64,000 bases of DNA, taken from assembly GCF_030848475.1 (NCBI RefSeq), contig NZ_JAVDDS010000015.1, positions 1 through 64,000 on the forward strand, written 5' to 3'. A model generated the notes under the pieces. That model was not told the origin of the DNA. It was given only the letters and a program-made list of their open reading frames with translations, and did no database searches. The position numbers were made by a program, and so were the translations under genes. Source of the stretch: Herbivorax alkaliphila. Lineage in GTDB: Bacteria; Bacillota; Clostridia; Acetivibrionales; Acetivibrionaceae. Below, in pieces: positions 37,754 through 47,294 of this stretch (within the stretch, counting starts at the first letter, position 1; each line of letters starts with the position of its first letter).

Positions 37754-38458
37754 TTACCATTCCACCTCCTCTGGTGGCATAGGAGTATCAATAATTTCTA
37801 TTTTATCTATTTTCCCGTCATGCATATGAAAAACCCTGTCTGCCATTTTTGCTATAGACGAATTATGGGTGATAATGATTACTGTTTTTCTGTGTTTTTG
37901 ATTAAAGCTTTGCAACACTTTTAAAACCTGAACTCCAGTAGATGTATCTAATGCTCCTGTAGGCTCGTCGCATAGCAAAATGTCAGGATTTTTTGCAACC
38001 GCCCTTGCAATAGCAACTCTTTGCTGTTGTCCACCTGATAGCTGGGACGGAAAGTGATTCCTCCTATCTAAAAGCCCCACTTCTTCCATTACCATATCAG
38101 CATCTAAAGCATTATTTGCTATCTCAACAGAAAGTTTGATATTTTCTAGTGATGTTAGATTTGGCATAAGGTTATAAAACTGAAAAACAAAGCCTACTGC
38201 ATTTCTGCGATATTGAGTCAACTGCTTTTCTGTTGCATTATGTAGAGGGTTCCCTTTATAAAATATTTCTCCTCTAGTAGCCTTATCCATGCCTCCAATC
38301 ATATTTAACATGGTACTCTTTCCAGAACCACTAGGCCCTAAAACAACAACAAATTCACCCTGATAGATTTCAAAATCTACCTCATTTAGTGCTTTAACCT
38401 GAACCTCACCCATTTGATAAAACTTAGAAAGATTAGTCGCTTTTAGTATTATACTCAT
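37754..38458 (-). CDS. MacB/LolD-type ABC transporter ATP-binding protein
   Basis: A 234-residue ATPase with [51 protein letters not shown] and ITHN. It is first gene of the operon ATPase-permease-adaptor, downstream of a TetR gene on the same strand. It is the counterpart of the ATPase at 25264-25938, but the gene order differs between the two loci. Confidence 0.95.
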   Translation of the reverse strand: MSIILKATNLSKFYQMGEVQVKALNEVDFEIYQGEFVVVLGPSGSGKSTMLNMIGGMDKATRGEIFYKGNPLHNATEKQLTQYRRNAVGFVFQFYNLMPNLTSLENIKLSVEIANNALDADMVMEEVGLLDRRNHFPSQLSGGQQQRVAIARAVAKNPDILLCDEPTGALDTSTGVQVLKVLQSFNQKHRKTVIIITHNSSIAKMADRVFHMHDGKIDKIEIIDTPMPPEEVEW

Positions 38459-38517
38459 TATTCTTCACCTGCTTTCAGATGTTAAGGAATACTCAAAAAA
38501 TAATTATAATCCTTAGA

Positions 38518-38576
38518 CATAGTAGAATCCCCACCTACAGCTCCGATGTTTAGCTATAGCTAAAAGAGTCTACTAT
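38518..38576 (-). repeat. Dispersed structured repeat, copy D
   Basis: Read on the minus strand it begins ATAGTAGACTC, in which TAG is the stop codon of the TetR gene. It continues TTTTAGCTATAGCTAAA-CATC and ends AGGTGGGGATTCTACTAT. The outer arms 38519-38526 and 38569-38576 form an 8-bp stem. It separates the TetR gene from the ABC operon and may act as a terminator or processing site. Confidence 0.7.
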
Positions 38577-39181
38577 TTTGCTGTTCCTAGTATTAACTTC
38601 ACTTTTCGTCTAATATTTTCTTTTATTTCATCTATATCTTTATCATCCTCAAATAAGTATATAAAAAACTCATATGCCATGGCACTATATATCAGTTCAA
38701 CTACATCTTTTGTATTAACCTCATGGGACAAAATGTTTTTGTCTTTCAAACTGTTTATCATCAAAGCAAATTTATCCATCATTTTATAATCCATATCAAT
38801 CAATTTTCTAAAAAGCTTAGGATTTTTCTTGTACATTCCAAATGCTGCTACCACCAAATCCTTTAATATATTTTTATTAAAATTCATAACCTTTTTTATA
38901 TGAATCATACCATAGGATAAAATTATATCTGAAATGCATTCAATGCTATATTCTTTTATTTCTATTATGTTTTCATCATCCTCAAATTCTTCTGCAAATA
39001 CCTCTATGAATATATCAGCTTTTGATTTAAAGTAATTATAGAGAGTTCCTACACCTATTCCTGCTTTTTCAGCAATTTGATCTGTAGTTGTATTCTCATA
39101 ACCATTTATCAAAAGAAGTTCACTGGCAGCTTTTAAAATCTTTTCACGTATAACTTTCTTTTTTTCACTTCTTAATCCCAT
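38573..39181 (-). CDS. TetR-family transcriptional regulator
   Basis: About 202 residues from the ATG at 39181 (AAAGGATG upstream; a longer reading would begin inside the operator). The N-terminal helix-turn-helix is TTDQIAEKAGIGVGTLYNYFKSKADIF. The C-terminal ligand domain is typical in size but has no recognised specificity. It probably represses itself and the downstream ABC operon, responding to the exported compound. Confidence 0.93.
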   Translation of the reverse strand: MGLRSEKKKVIREKILKAASELLLINGYENTTTDQIAEKAGIGVGTLYNYFKSKADIFIEVFAEEFEDDENIIEIKEYSIECISDIILSYGMIHIKKVMNFNKNILKDLVVAAFGMYKKNPKLFRKLIDMDYKMMDKFALMINSLKDKNILSHEVNTKDVVELIYSAMAYEFFIYLFEDDKDIDEIKENIRRKVKLILGTAK

Positions 39182-39199
39182 ATAATCATCCTTTTTATA

Positions 39200-39238
39200 A
39201 AATATGAACACGCTCATTTATGAACGCACTCATATTTT
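39200..39238. promoter_or_regulatory. Likely TetR operator
   Basis: The outer palindrome AAATATGA...TCATATTT encloses two direct repeats, TGAACACGCTCAT and TGAACGCACTCAT, separated by three bases. It lies 19 bases upstream of the TetR start codon, where an autoregulatory operator is expected. Confidence 0.7.
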
Positions 39239-39409
39239 ATCATGAATAATATATACTTGCAATAGCCTTTTAGCTTTTTTATCCATTAACTAACATACTT
39301 CTCATCACATTTACCAAATCAGAGGATAAAAAAGCCTTAATAGAAGTCAAAGTTTTTTAAAAAATACTAAGATAAGAATCATAAAAACCTCCCTTATACT
39401 TTCAAAAAC

Positions 39410-39440
39410 AAAATAGTGACTCAAGTCACTATTTTGTCTT
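39410..39440. terminator. Hairpin between divergent genes
   Basis: AAAATAGTGAC and GTCACTATTTT pair around TCAA and are followed on the plus strand by TGTCTTTATTTT. It looks like an intrinsic terminator, yet no gene reads into it on the plus strand; it precedes the exported protein gene at 39529 by about 90 bases. The rest of 39239-39528 is A+T-rich with no feature seen. Confidence 0.55.
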
Positions 39441-39528
39441 TATTTTATATGATAATATATAAACAATATTATGGGCTCGTAATAATAAACTAAACTTGTA
39501 ATTTAAAATACGATTGGAGGAATTTATA

Positions 39529-40284
39529 ATGTCAAAAGCAAAAAAAATAGTTTTATTAACTTTGATGTTAGGTATCATGATGACGTCGTTATTAGGAAAT
39601 ATTTCGTTTGCAAATGCAACGGAGGGAATTCTAGCACCTGTGCAGGCAACTCACGTATATTATACAAATAATCAAATCCATACTATATATACCGATTCAA
39701 AATATTTATCTTTCTTGTCAGCTGATCCATCTGTTGATTCTTATAATGTTTGGATTACTGGTAACCAGGTTGCTCCTACAATGGGCGAATATTTTCAAGA
39801 GAGAATGCATTTTTCATTTCAATCAGAAGGAACATATGAATTAAACATAATTACATATAGCCCAATAAATGGATGGAAGCAACAAGCAGTAACAGTTGTT
39901 TATAATGAAAATATAGATACAGATATAATAACTGTTACCGAGGCAGATATAAGTGATTTTACGTATGTGAATGACGAAGCAATAGCAACTTTTAGTGCAA
40001 GAGTACAGGATCTTAGCTGGCAAGGTATTTCTGAAAGCGACTTTAGAATTGAATTTATTAATCCAGAAATAATGAAGCTGAGCCGTGGACGTGCAGTAAC
40101 TTATAAACCAAATATTCAAATAACTAGGGTTTCATCCAATTCAAACGAATATATTGTATCTGGTACTGTTAATGCAGGATTTTATCACAATAGATCTGGC
40201 GAATACTATTTAAAATTCCAAACCCTAGAAAGATTCAGGTTTGTGAATTGGAGTGATATGTTTCCAAAATTGTACTTAGACTGA
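39529..40284 (+). CDS. Exported protein of unknown function
   Basis: About 251 residues from the ATG at 39529 (GGAGG upstream). A signal peptide ending near SFANA is followed by a beta-rich secreted domain (AGTGACGTAY-type Ig-like fold is possible, but not recognised). No dockerin, sortase motif or membrane anchor is present, so it should be released or wall-associated. A 36-bp perfect palindrome follows the stop. Confidence 0.7.
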   Translation: MSKAKKIVLLTLMLGIMMTSLLGNISFANATEGILAPVQATHVYYTNNQIHTIYTDSKYLSFLSADPSVDSYNVWITGNQVAPTMGEYFQERMHFSFQSEGTYELNIITYSPINGWKQQAVTVVYNENIDTDIITVTEADISDFTYVNDEAIATFSARVQDLSWQGISESDFRIEFINPEIMKLSRGRAVTYKPNIQITRVSSNSNEYIVSGTVNAGFYHNRSGEYYLKFQTLERFRFVNWSDMFPKLYLD

Positions 40285-40299
40285 TTAAGTCATAAACTT

Positions 40300-40335
40300 A
40301 CATAACTCTATCTTAATATTAAGATAGAGTTATGT
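40300..40335. terminator. 36-bp perfect palindrome after the exported protein gene
   Basis: ACATAACTCTATCTTAAT and its exact reverse complement are adjacent with no spacer, 16 bases after the stop codon. RNA would fold with a loop of the central bases. It lacks a T run, so it is a weak terminator or a protein or cruciform site. Confidence 0.6.
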
Positions 40336-40463
40336 TCAAAATCTCAGCAACAAGAAAACCAAACAGTTATTGATAAATAGATATGCTACAGTTTATATAC
40401 TGTCAATAATTTTAGAAAAGGGTGTAATTGTAAGGTAATTGCGTCCTTTTTATAATATTTGTT

Positions 40464-41729
40464 TCAATACCCCAAAAAATAATGGGATCTTAAAAGATAC
40501 TCTTTTTCGTATTTGTCAGCAAGTTTATATAAATATTTCTTTATAAGTTTTATATCCTCATCTTCACTTTTAGTTTTTTCAAGCTTTTCAAAAAATAATT
40601 TCTTCTCCTTTTCCAATGCAAATTTCTTAAAGTAACCCCATATATGTAAAGCTGTATTTTCCTCATCAGATTTAGAATAATTTGTACACTGAGCCTTTTC
40701 AATAAGTCTGTAAAATTTTAGCGATAAATCTTTAGCATTTTTTTCATCCTTAAATAATTTGCTAACTTCTCTATATAATGCATAAGATTTGCTCATAACC
40801 AGATATTTATATCTAGCCCATTCCTTTTCAATATACTTTCTCGGTATGCTTTCTTGGGTGGAATATATACATTTTAAGCAAGATAAATTCTTATCTTTTG
40901 TCTCTAACATAATATCAATGTCTAAATCTTTAACTTTATTGTAAAAACTTAAGAATTCATTAATGCTTACAGTACTTGAATGTGCCCCAATCCTACCAGT
41001 TTTAGATTGTTCTGAATAATGAACTTTTTGCTTTCCATCAAAACCATTCCATGTTTTACTGGAAAGTTTTATCCAATCAACATAATTTAAATCTTTCTTT
41101 GGTAAATTTACTTGATGATGTAAAATGTCAAACACTACAGGAATATTCTTCTTTACCCCTATATTTAAAACATCCTCTATATTATAGCATCGTTCGTCAT
41201 TTTCAATTATTAATCTTTGTTTGATTTTTTCGTCAAGACAGTCGTAATGGTTACAAAACCTTTCTAATGCTTCTTGTTTATTGCCATAAACGCCCCCAAC
41301 ATGTAAGACTATCTTGCAAGATTTATCGACATTTAATTTATCTAATAATCTATTGTGGTACTCTAAATCCTTTATTGCATTTGAAACAACTTCTGAATTA
41401 TTAGAATTTAATACACTATACTGTCCTGGATGCATTGAAACCCTTATATTACCCTTCTTTATCCTTTCTCCAATCCTTAATAACTTATCTTCATAATCTT
41501 CCCACCATTTAATTTGATTAATAGGATGAGATGCAAAAGGTATAATATCTGAGCTTATTCTAAAAAGCTTAACACCATTTTTAATATTATAATTTATAAT
41601 ACTTTCAAGTGCAGAAAGGTTTGAATCAATAACATCTCTTAATTTGTCCTCACTGGCTTTATTTAAAATGCAACGTTTTAACTTCCCTTCTCTAACACCT
41701 AATGCAATACATGCATAACCTATTGACAA
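40464..41729 (-). CDS. uvsE: UV damage endonuclease UvsE (UVDE)
   Basis: A 421-residue TIM-barrel endonuclease that nicks 5' of UV photoproducts. Family blocks: MSIGYACIALGV, KLFRISSDIIPFASHP, VSMHPGQYSVLNS, VLHVGGVYGNK, LIIENDERCYNIEDVL, VFDILHHQVN and a final MLETKDK, holding the metal-binding His, Glu and Asp residues. The C-terminal 120 residues extend beyond the catalytic core, as in clostridial homologues. Its last 78 bases are duplicated at 33801-33886. Confidence 0.93.
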   Translation of the reverse strand: MSIGYACIALGVREGKLKRCILNKASEDKLRDVIDSNLSALESIINYNIKNGVKLFRISSDIIPFASHPINQIKWWEDYEDKLLRIGERIKKGNIRVSMHPGQYSVLNSNNSEVVSNAIKDLEYHNRLLDKLNVDKSCKIVLHVGGVYGNKQEALERFCNHYDCLDEKIKQRLIIENDERCYNIEDVLNIGVKKNIPVVFDILHHQVNLPKKDLNYVDWIKLSSKTWNGFDGKQKVHYSEQSKTGRIGAHSSTVSINEFLSFYNKVKDLDIDIMLETKDKNLSCLKCIYSTQESIPRKYIEKEWARYKYLVMSKSYALYREVSKLFKDEKNAKDLSLKFYRLIEKAQCTNYSKSDEENTALHIWGYFKKFALEKEKKLFFEKLEKTKSEDEDIKLIKKYLYKLADKYEKEYLLRSHYFLGY

Positions 41730-41813
41730 ATATATTACCTCATTTCATTTTTGATAAATTTTATTAAACTATTTATACCCAATAATTCTTATCTTTATTT
41801 ATTAACTTTTTCT

Positions 41814-41850
41814 AAAAAAAGGGGCAAAAGCGTAGCTTCTGCCCCTTTTT
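41814..41850 (-). terminator. Intrinsic terminator of alaS
   Basis: GGGGCAAAAGC and GCTTCTGCCCC form a GC-rich stem; the minus strand runs into seven Ts. It lies 13 bases after the alaS stop codon. Confidence 0.9.
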
Positions 41851-41862
41851 GAATTATTAACT

Positions 41863-44487
41863 TTATATACTATCAATAATTTTATCAAACTCTTCAACAA
41901 TCTTTTTATAATTTTCTGTATTGGCACCTCCACCTAAAGCTAAGTGTGGCTTGCCTCCACCTTTTCCGTCAATATATTTTAAAGCATTTTTAATTACTAA
42001 ATTGGCATTATACTTTTTGGAAATAGGTTTATCCACTGCAACAATAACTCTTAATTTGTCTTCAACTTTACATATAAAGCATACTATTCCCTGAATAACT
42101 TCTGAAATCCTTATTGCTTCATCACGAATCTCATTAGAAAACTCGTCAAAAACCTTTACAAAGTATTTTTGAGAATTTTCAGATGTCTTTGTGTTTTCTT
42201 GAATTTCCGTCTTGTCCAGAGGCTTAAATTCCGAACTCTCCTTCTTCTTAGGTGCTTTTAATAAAGACTCTAACTTAGATAAAACATTCTCAGGTGAAAC
42301 CTTTAGTTTTGATGCAACTTCTTTTAATATTTTAATTTGATTTTGAGTATATTCTATGGCAGTATTACCAGTAACTGCTGTAATCCTCCTTGTTCCTCTT
42401 CCAACACTACCTTCTGAAAGGATTTTGAAACAGCCAATTTTTCCAGTTTCACTAATATGGGTACCTCCACATAATTCCTTTGATATGTCTCCAAACTGTA
42501 CAACTTTTACACTATCCCCATACTTGTCACCAAAAAAAGCCAAAACACCTTTTTTCATTGCATCATTTAATGTTGTAACCTCAGTTGTAAGAGGAATATT
42601 CATTTGTATATATTCATTAACCTGCTTTTCGACAATGTCAATTTCTTCATCTGTTAATTTGTCATCATATTGAAAGTCAAACCTCAGTTTATCTTCTTCA
42701 ACTAAAGATCCAGCCTGATTTATACTATCACCAAGTATCTTTCTCAATGCACTTTGCAAAAGATGCACACTAGAGTGATTTGCCTGTATCTTTAATCTTC
42801 TTTCACTGTCTATTTTCATATTTACATTTGAGTCTGCATTCAAATCTCCATCTTTTACAACAGCTAAATGTGCAAAGGTATCATTATCATTTTTTTGAAC
42901 ATCAATAATATTTGCTTTTCCAGCAGATGTTATAAGCTCTCCAACATCTGGAACTTGTCCTCCACCTTCAGCATAAAAAGGAGTTTTATCAGTTATTATC
43001 AATACCTTGTCTCCACTTTTTGCATTACTTACCTTTTCACCATCTTTAATAATACTTAATATAGTACCTTCACAGTCATAAACTTCATAACCTAAAAATT
43101 CAGTTTCAGAAATATCACTTAAAGCATCTTCTAATTTGTTCAAGCTTAATGCTCCGTCTTCACTATCACTTCCTGATGAAGGACTCTTTGAAATTTCCTG
43201 ATGTTTTTTGAATTCTTTTTTAAATTCATCTATATTTACACTTCCACCTTTTTCATCAGCATATTCCTGTATCAGGTCAATTGGTATTCCAAATGTAGAA
43301 ACCAATATAAATGCGTCTTTTCCACTTATTTTGAAATTTTGTTTACCTGTTATTTTCTCCAATCTTTTGAATCCATCTTTTAGTACTTGCTGAAAATGTG
43401 TTCTTTCATTCTCAAAAGTGGATATTATATCTTCTTTGTTTTCTTTAAACTGTGCATAAAAATCAGAATACTGTTCAATTATCTTATTTAAAACTGAAAC
43501 AAAGTCAAAGTCTTCAATTTTAGCCTTTAATGCTAAAGCAGCACATTTTCTTATCAGGCGTCTTGGTATGTATCCTCTGCCATCATTAGACGGTTTTATA
43601 CCTTCTGAAAGAATAAATGCAGTTGTCCTAAGATGATCTGTAATAGTCCTCATAACTTTTGGGCTTAAAGAATCCTTAACTTTTGCCTGTAAAGCAACCT
43701 GATCTATAACAGGCTTTAATAAATCCGTTTCATAAACAGATTTCAAACCATTTAACACCATTGTAAGTCTTTCAAGACCTGCTCCGGTATCAACACTTTT
43801 AAATTTTAAATTGCTATAAGTCCCATCTGAGTTTTTATTAAACTGCATGAAAACCCCTGCATTCCAAATCTCAATATACCTGCTTTCAGTGTCAAAATGA
43901 CCACCTTCCACGTATTCATCTCCATATTCATCACCAGTATCATAAAATACCTCTGTACAAGGCCCACACGGTCCTGTTTCAGCAGCCGGGCCCCAAAAGT
44001 TATCTTCAAATGGCTGATATACAATATGACTTTTTGGAATTCCAAGCTCTTCCCACACCTTAGCTGATTCATTATCAGGAGAAAGATTTAGCTCCTTACA
44101 ACCTTCAAATACAGTTACATAAAGTTTTTCTTTAGGAATTTTAAGTCCGTTTACTAAAAGTTGAAAAGCTAAAGATATCGCCTTTTCTTTAAAATAGTTA
44201 TTTATTGACCAACTACCTAGCATTTCGAAACTAGTTAAATGGTGTCTGTCACCTACTTCATCAATATCAATTGTTCTAATACAAGGCTGAATATTACATA
44301 AATCTGGATTCGGTGGCTGAGCTTCCCCTGTAAAATATTTTTTTAAAGGAGCCATCCCTGAATTTATGAATAATAATGTCGGGTCATTTGATGGAATTAT
44401 TGATGATCCCGAAATTCTTAAATGATTTTTATCTTCAAAAAATTTCAAAAAAATTTCTCTTATTTCTCTGCTTGTAATCTTAAGCAT
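41863..44487 (-). CDS. alaS: Alanyl-tRNA synthetase
   Basis: About 874 residues from the ATG at 44487, with GGAGG eight bases before it. Class II catalytic core (SGMAPLKKYFTG, LEMLGSWSINNYFKE, WNAGVFMQFN), editing domain with HSSVHLLQSALRKILG and CGGTHISETGKIG zinc ligands, and C-Ala domain ending GKGGGKPHLALGGG. Full length. No T-box leader was seen in 44488-44793, which holds only A+T-rich promoter-like sequence. Confidence 0.97.
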   Translation of the reverse strand: MLKITSREIREIFLKFFEDKNHLRISGSSIIPSNDPTLLFINSGMAPLKKYFTGEAQPPNPDLCNIQPCIRTIDIDEVGDRHHLTSFEMLGSWSINNYFKEKAISLAFQLLVNGLKIPKEKLYVTVFEGCKELNLSPDNESAKVWEELGIPKSHIVYQPFEDNFWGPAAETGPCGPCTEVFYDTGDEYGDEYVEGGHFDTESRYIEIWNAGVFMQFNKNSDGTYSNLKFKSVDTGAGLERLTMVLNGLKSVYETDLLKPVIDQVALQAKVKDSLSPKVMRTITDHLRTTAFILSEGIKPSNDGRGYIPRRLIRKCAALALKAKIEDFDFVSVLNKIIEQYSDFYAQFKENKEDIISTFENERTHFQQVLKDGFKRLEKITGKQNFKISGKDAFILVSTFGIPIDLIQEYADEKGGSVNIDEFKKEFKKHQEISKSPSSGSDSEDGALSLNKLEDALSDISETEFLGYEVYDCEGTILSIIKDGEKVSNAKSGDKVLIITDKTPFYAEGGGQVPDVGELITSAGKANIIDVQKNDNDTFAHLAVVKDGDLNADSNVNMKIDSERRLKIQANHSSVHLLQSALRKILGDSINQAGSLVEEDKLRFDFQYDDKLTDEEIDIVEKQVNEYIQMNIPLTTEVTTLNDAMKKGVLAFFGDKYGDSVKVVQFGDISKELCGGTHISETGKIGCFKILSEGSVGRGTRRITAVTGNTAIEYTQNQIKILKEVASKLKVSPENVLSKLESLLKAPKKKESSEFKPLDKTEIQENTKTSENSQKYFVKVFDEFSNEIRDEAIRISEVIQGIVCFICKVEDKLRVIVAVDKPISKKYNANLVIKNALKYIDGKGGGKPHLALGGGANTENYKKIVEEFDKIIDSI

Positions 44488-44793
44488 TTCTAATTCCTCC
44501 ATCCAATCATAATAATAAATATAATATCATATTCAAGCGGCAGCTGTAAACAGAGTGTTGATTAATGTATGTGCCACACTTAATTCACCATTGCCAGCGA
44601 TACCATATTATTGTATACTATTTTTGTGTGTTATACTATTCTTCTTAAAAAAGTTTAATAAACCTTTGTATTAAGAGCTACAAGACACTTTTTAAGAAGT
44701 TATAGTTTATATGTTTATTACAGCAAAACTTACTTATTTGATTATAATCTTTAGCTGAAATAACAATAATATTAATAGAGAGGATGAGAAAGA

Positions 44794-45471
44794 ATGAAAC
44801 TGATTTATAAAGGCAAAACCAAAGATGTATATGAATTAGAAAGCGGAAATTATATTTTAAAATTTAAAGACGATGTTACTGGTGAGGACGGGAAATTTGA
44901 TCCAGGAGCTAATACTGTAGGTTTAACTATAGATGGAGCTGGAAAAGCCGGTCTTAGGCTGACAAAAATGTTTTTTGAAAAGCTAAATGAAAAGAATATA
45001 CCAACTCACTTCATTGATGCAAACATTGATGAGTCAACAATGACAGTAAAACCTGCAACTATGTTTGGGAAGGGTTTAGAAGTTATCTGTCGCTATAGAG
45101 CTGTGGGAAGTTTCCTGCGTCGATATGGAATGTATGCAGAAGAAGGTCAACCTTTAGATGCATTTGTAGAAATAACCCTTAAAGATGATGAAAGAGGAGA
45201 TCCTCCTATAAGTGAAGATGCTCTCAACATGCTTAATATATTAACTACAGACGAATATGCACAGCTAAAAGATTTAACTAAAAGAATTTCTAATGTAATT
45301 AAAGACGAATTGGCAAAAAAGAATTTAGAATTGTATGATATTAAGCTAGAATTTGGTCGAGTAAATAATCAAATTGTCCTAATTGATGAAATATCAGGTG
45401 GAAATATGAGAGCATATAAGGACGGTAAATATATTGAGCCTTTGATGTTAGAAAAATTAATGCTACAGTAA
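44794..45471 (+). CDS. purC: Phosphoribosylaminoimidazole-succinocarboxamide synthase
   Basis: A 225-residue enzyme joining CAIR and aspartate in purine synthesis. KGKTKDVYEL, FKDDVTGEDGKFDPGAN, VICRYRAVGSFLRRYG and LIDEISGGNMRAY are the expected blocks; the last differs from the usual DEISPD-x-R form, as in a divergent branch. GAGAGGATGAG precedes the ATG. It stands alone, away from other pur genes. Confidence 0.9.
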   Translation: MKLIYKGKTKDVYELESGNYILKFKDDVTGEDGKFDPGANTVGLTIDGAGKAGLRLTKMFFEKLNEKNIPTHFIDANIDESTMTVKPATMFGKGLEVICRYRAVGSFLRRYGMYAEEGQPLDAFVEITLKDDERGDPPISEDALNMLNILTTDEYAQLKDLTKRISNVIKDELAKKNLELYDIKLEFGRVNNQIVLIDEISGGNMRAYKDGKYIEPLMLEKLMLQ

Positions 45472-45652
45472 TGTTTTCTAACATTTTATTCATCATAAAT
45501 ATAAGACATTTTACAATTAGTAAACTGGTTTAGATTTAGTTAAAAATCAAACTTATAAGCTTTTTTTATTCACTTTTCTACTTGCAAAGATTGTACTAAA
45601 ATTTGACTATAAATATTGGGGATTATGTGCTAAAATAGAGAGGGAGATTTTT

Positions 45653-46264
45653 TTGGAGGTGAGCCCTTCCTTGTTTCAATTCTTAAAACAAAAAGTAGTT
45701 AAAACAGTTAAAAAATTTATTAAAATTTTCACCACTCTTTACAACATGATTCTTCACAATAGTACTCTACAGGAAAAAATTGAAACAGCTATGATTGTAC
45801 TTGTACTACTTGTGTTAGGACTTGCTCTTGCAGATGTTTGGCTTGTTGATAACCTTCAATTCAGTCGATTTGTTGAAATTTTTGATTTTGTTGTTTGTGC
45901 AATTTTTGCAGTAGACTTATGGTTTCGATACAAAAGGTGGAAAGGCTCTACTATCTCTTTTTTTAAAACTTCTTGGATTGAAATAATTGCTATCATACCT
46001 TTAGATATTGTCTTTAGATTTTTTAGAATTGCAAGACTTTTTCGTCTTGTTCGATTGTCTCGCCTATCTAAATTGGGTAGATTCGGAAATACTTTTATGA
46101 AACTTATAAGGATGGCTGAAATGTCTTTTACAAAAGGGGGAAGTTATTTTAGATTTAAACGCTTTAAAAAACTTCTTTTTGGATATGGGAAAAGTAAATC
46201 TTCTGAAGAGACTCCAAAAGAAAAAACTTTAACTAAAGAAAAAGATATAGATTCTACTAAATGA
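45653..46264 (+). CDS. Voltage-sensor-domain membrane protein without a pore
   Basis: A 203-residue protein starting at TTG (GGGAG upstream). S1 about 46-64; S2 about 73-91 with D78 and D88; S3 about 103-121 with D118; S4 about 122-143 with Arg or Lys at every third position (R122, R125, R128, R131, R134, R137, K140, R143). This is a textbook voltage sensor. No pore loop or S5-S6 follows: the last 60 residues are basic and soluble. It is either a stand-alone sensor or proton channel, or a truncated K+ channel. A palindromic repeat abuts its stop. Confidence 0.78.
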   Translation: MEVSPSLFQFLKQKVVKTVKKFIKIFTTLYNMILHNSTLQEKIETAMIVLVLLVLGLALADVWLVDNLQFSRFVEIFDFVVCAIFAVDLWFRYKRWKGSTISFFKTSWIEIIAIIPLDIVFRFFRIARLFRLVRLSRLSKLGRFGNTFMKLIRMAEMSFTKGGSYFRFKRFKKLLFGYGKSKSSEETPKEKTLTKEKDIDSTK

Positions 46265-46327
46265 ATTCTCCTCGCAACAAGCAGCGGGTATCAAAATTTG
46301 TCTACGCCCCAAGGGGCGAGGAATTCA
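46262..46327. repeat. Palindromic element at the end of the voltage-sensor gene
   Basis: TGAATTCTCCTCGC (46262-46275) and GCGAGGAATTCA (46316-46327) are inverted arms with a 2-base bulge; inside the right arm is GCCCC-AA-GGGGC. The first two bases are part of the stop codon context. It is GC-richer than its surroundings and resembles mobile palindromes or IS ends from memory. Confidence 0.55.
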
Positions 46328-46338
46328 CCCCTAAGAGA

Positions 46339-47085
46339 TTAAAAAATGGCAAGTCCAAGTAAAAGTCCTGATATTAGTCCTGCATTTGCAAGGTGGCTGT
46401 GCATTCCATTTGCCTGTGGTATAAGCTCATCATTAACAATATAAATCATTGCTCCTGCTGCAAATGCCAGCGAACCTCCAACAAAAATAGGTGATATTGC
46501 TAAAAACAACATTCCAATTGCAGTTCCAACAGGTGTCATCAACCCTGCTATAAGTACAAATAAAAATATTTTACCTATTGAAACTCCCCCTGCTTTTAAA
46601 GGACCTGAAATAGCTAATCCCTCTGGTATATTGTGAAGTGCAATTGCTAAAGCAATAAAAAATCCTAATTCTGGACTTGCTTCCAGCCCCGCCCCAATGG
46701 CTAGGCCTTCTGGCAAGTTATGAAGTGCAATTCCAAACAAAATAAGATAACCTGTTCTTTTCATTGGATTATCTATTTGTTTGAGTTTTTCAGAATTTTC
46801 TACAACTACATTATCACCACTGGACATATGTGAATGCGGAATAATCTTATCTAATGAAAACATCATGCCCGCACCTAGTAGAACTCCTATAATTGCACTT
46901 GTCATTGAACCTATTTCAACCGACTCTGGAACTAACTCAAAAAGAGAAATAGCCAGCATTATACCGCCAGCAAACCCTAGAAATGTAGCCAATAGCTTAT
47001 TTCCCGGCTTTCCTAATATCAATAACACAACTACTCCTAAAGTAGTGGATATACCTGCTAAAAAGCTATAAATCAAACCTTCCAT
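46339..47085 (-). CDS. ZIP-family divalent metal transporter (ZupT-like)
   Basis: A 248-residue membrane protein with eight predicted helices. Metal-binding helices IV and V carry HNLPEGLAIGAG and HNIPEGLAISGP, the ZIP signature. A cytoplasmic loop after helix III contains HSHMSS, a possible metal-binding spot. It should import Zn2+, Mn2+ or Fe2+ into the cell. Monocistronic, converging on the voltage-sensor gene. Confidence 0.93.
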   Translation of the reverse strand: MEGLIYSFLAGISTTLGVVVLLILGKPGNKLLATFLGFAGGIMLAISLFELVPESVEIGSMTSAIIGVLLGAGMMFSLDKIIPHSHMSSGDNVVVENSEKLKQIDNPMKRTGYLILFGIALHNLPEGLAIGAGLEASPELGFFIALAIALHNIPEGLAISGPLKAGGVSIGKIFLFVLIAGLMTPVGTAIGMLFLAISPIFVGGSLAFAAGAMIYIVNDELIPQANGMHSHLANAGLISGLLLGLAIF

Positions 47086-47205
47086 AATTATCTTCAGCCC
47101 CTTTTATTTTTATCTGAAATTAAACCATAAACTTACTAATAATTATATACCAATTTTATTTTTATCTAAACAAATTAATTTTAAAAGGATATATTTAATA
47201 AAAAT

Positions 47206-47240
47206 AAAGGAGCCAGTCCTTTGAACCAGCTCCTTTGTTA
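47206..47240 (-). terminator. Intrinsic terminator of the GH8 gene
   Basis: AAAGGAGC (47206-47213) and GCTCCTTT (47229-47236) pair; the minus strand continues into an A/T-rich tail with Ts. It lies about 55 bases after the GH8 stop codon. Confidence 0.8.
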
Positions 47241-47294
47241 TACTAACTTACGCCACATTAATTCATGACTAAAATCACGAGAATGTGCGTTTTC

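Noticed and set aside
44488-44793. tRNA or T-box in the gap between alaS and purC
   Set aside because: No cloverleaf, no T-box core; only A+T-rich DNA was seen.
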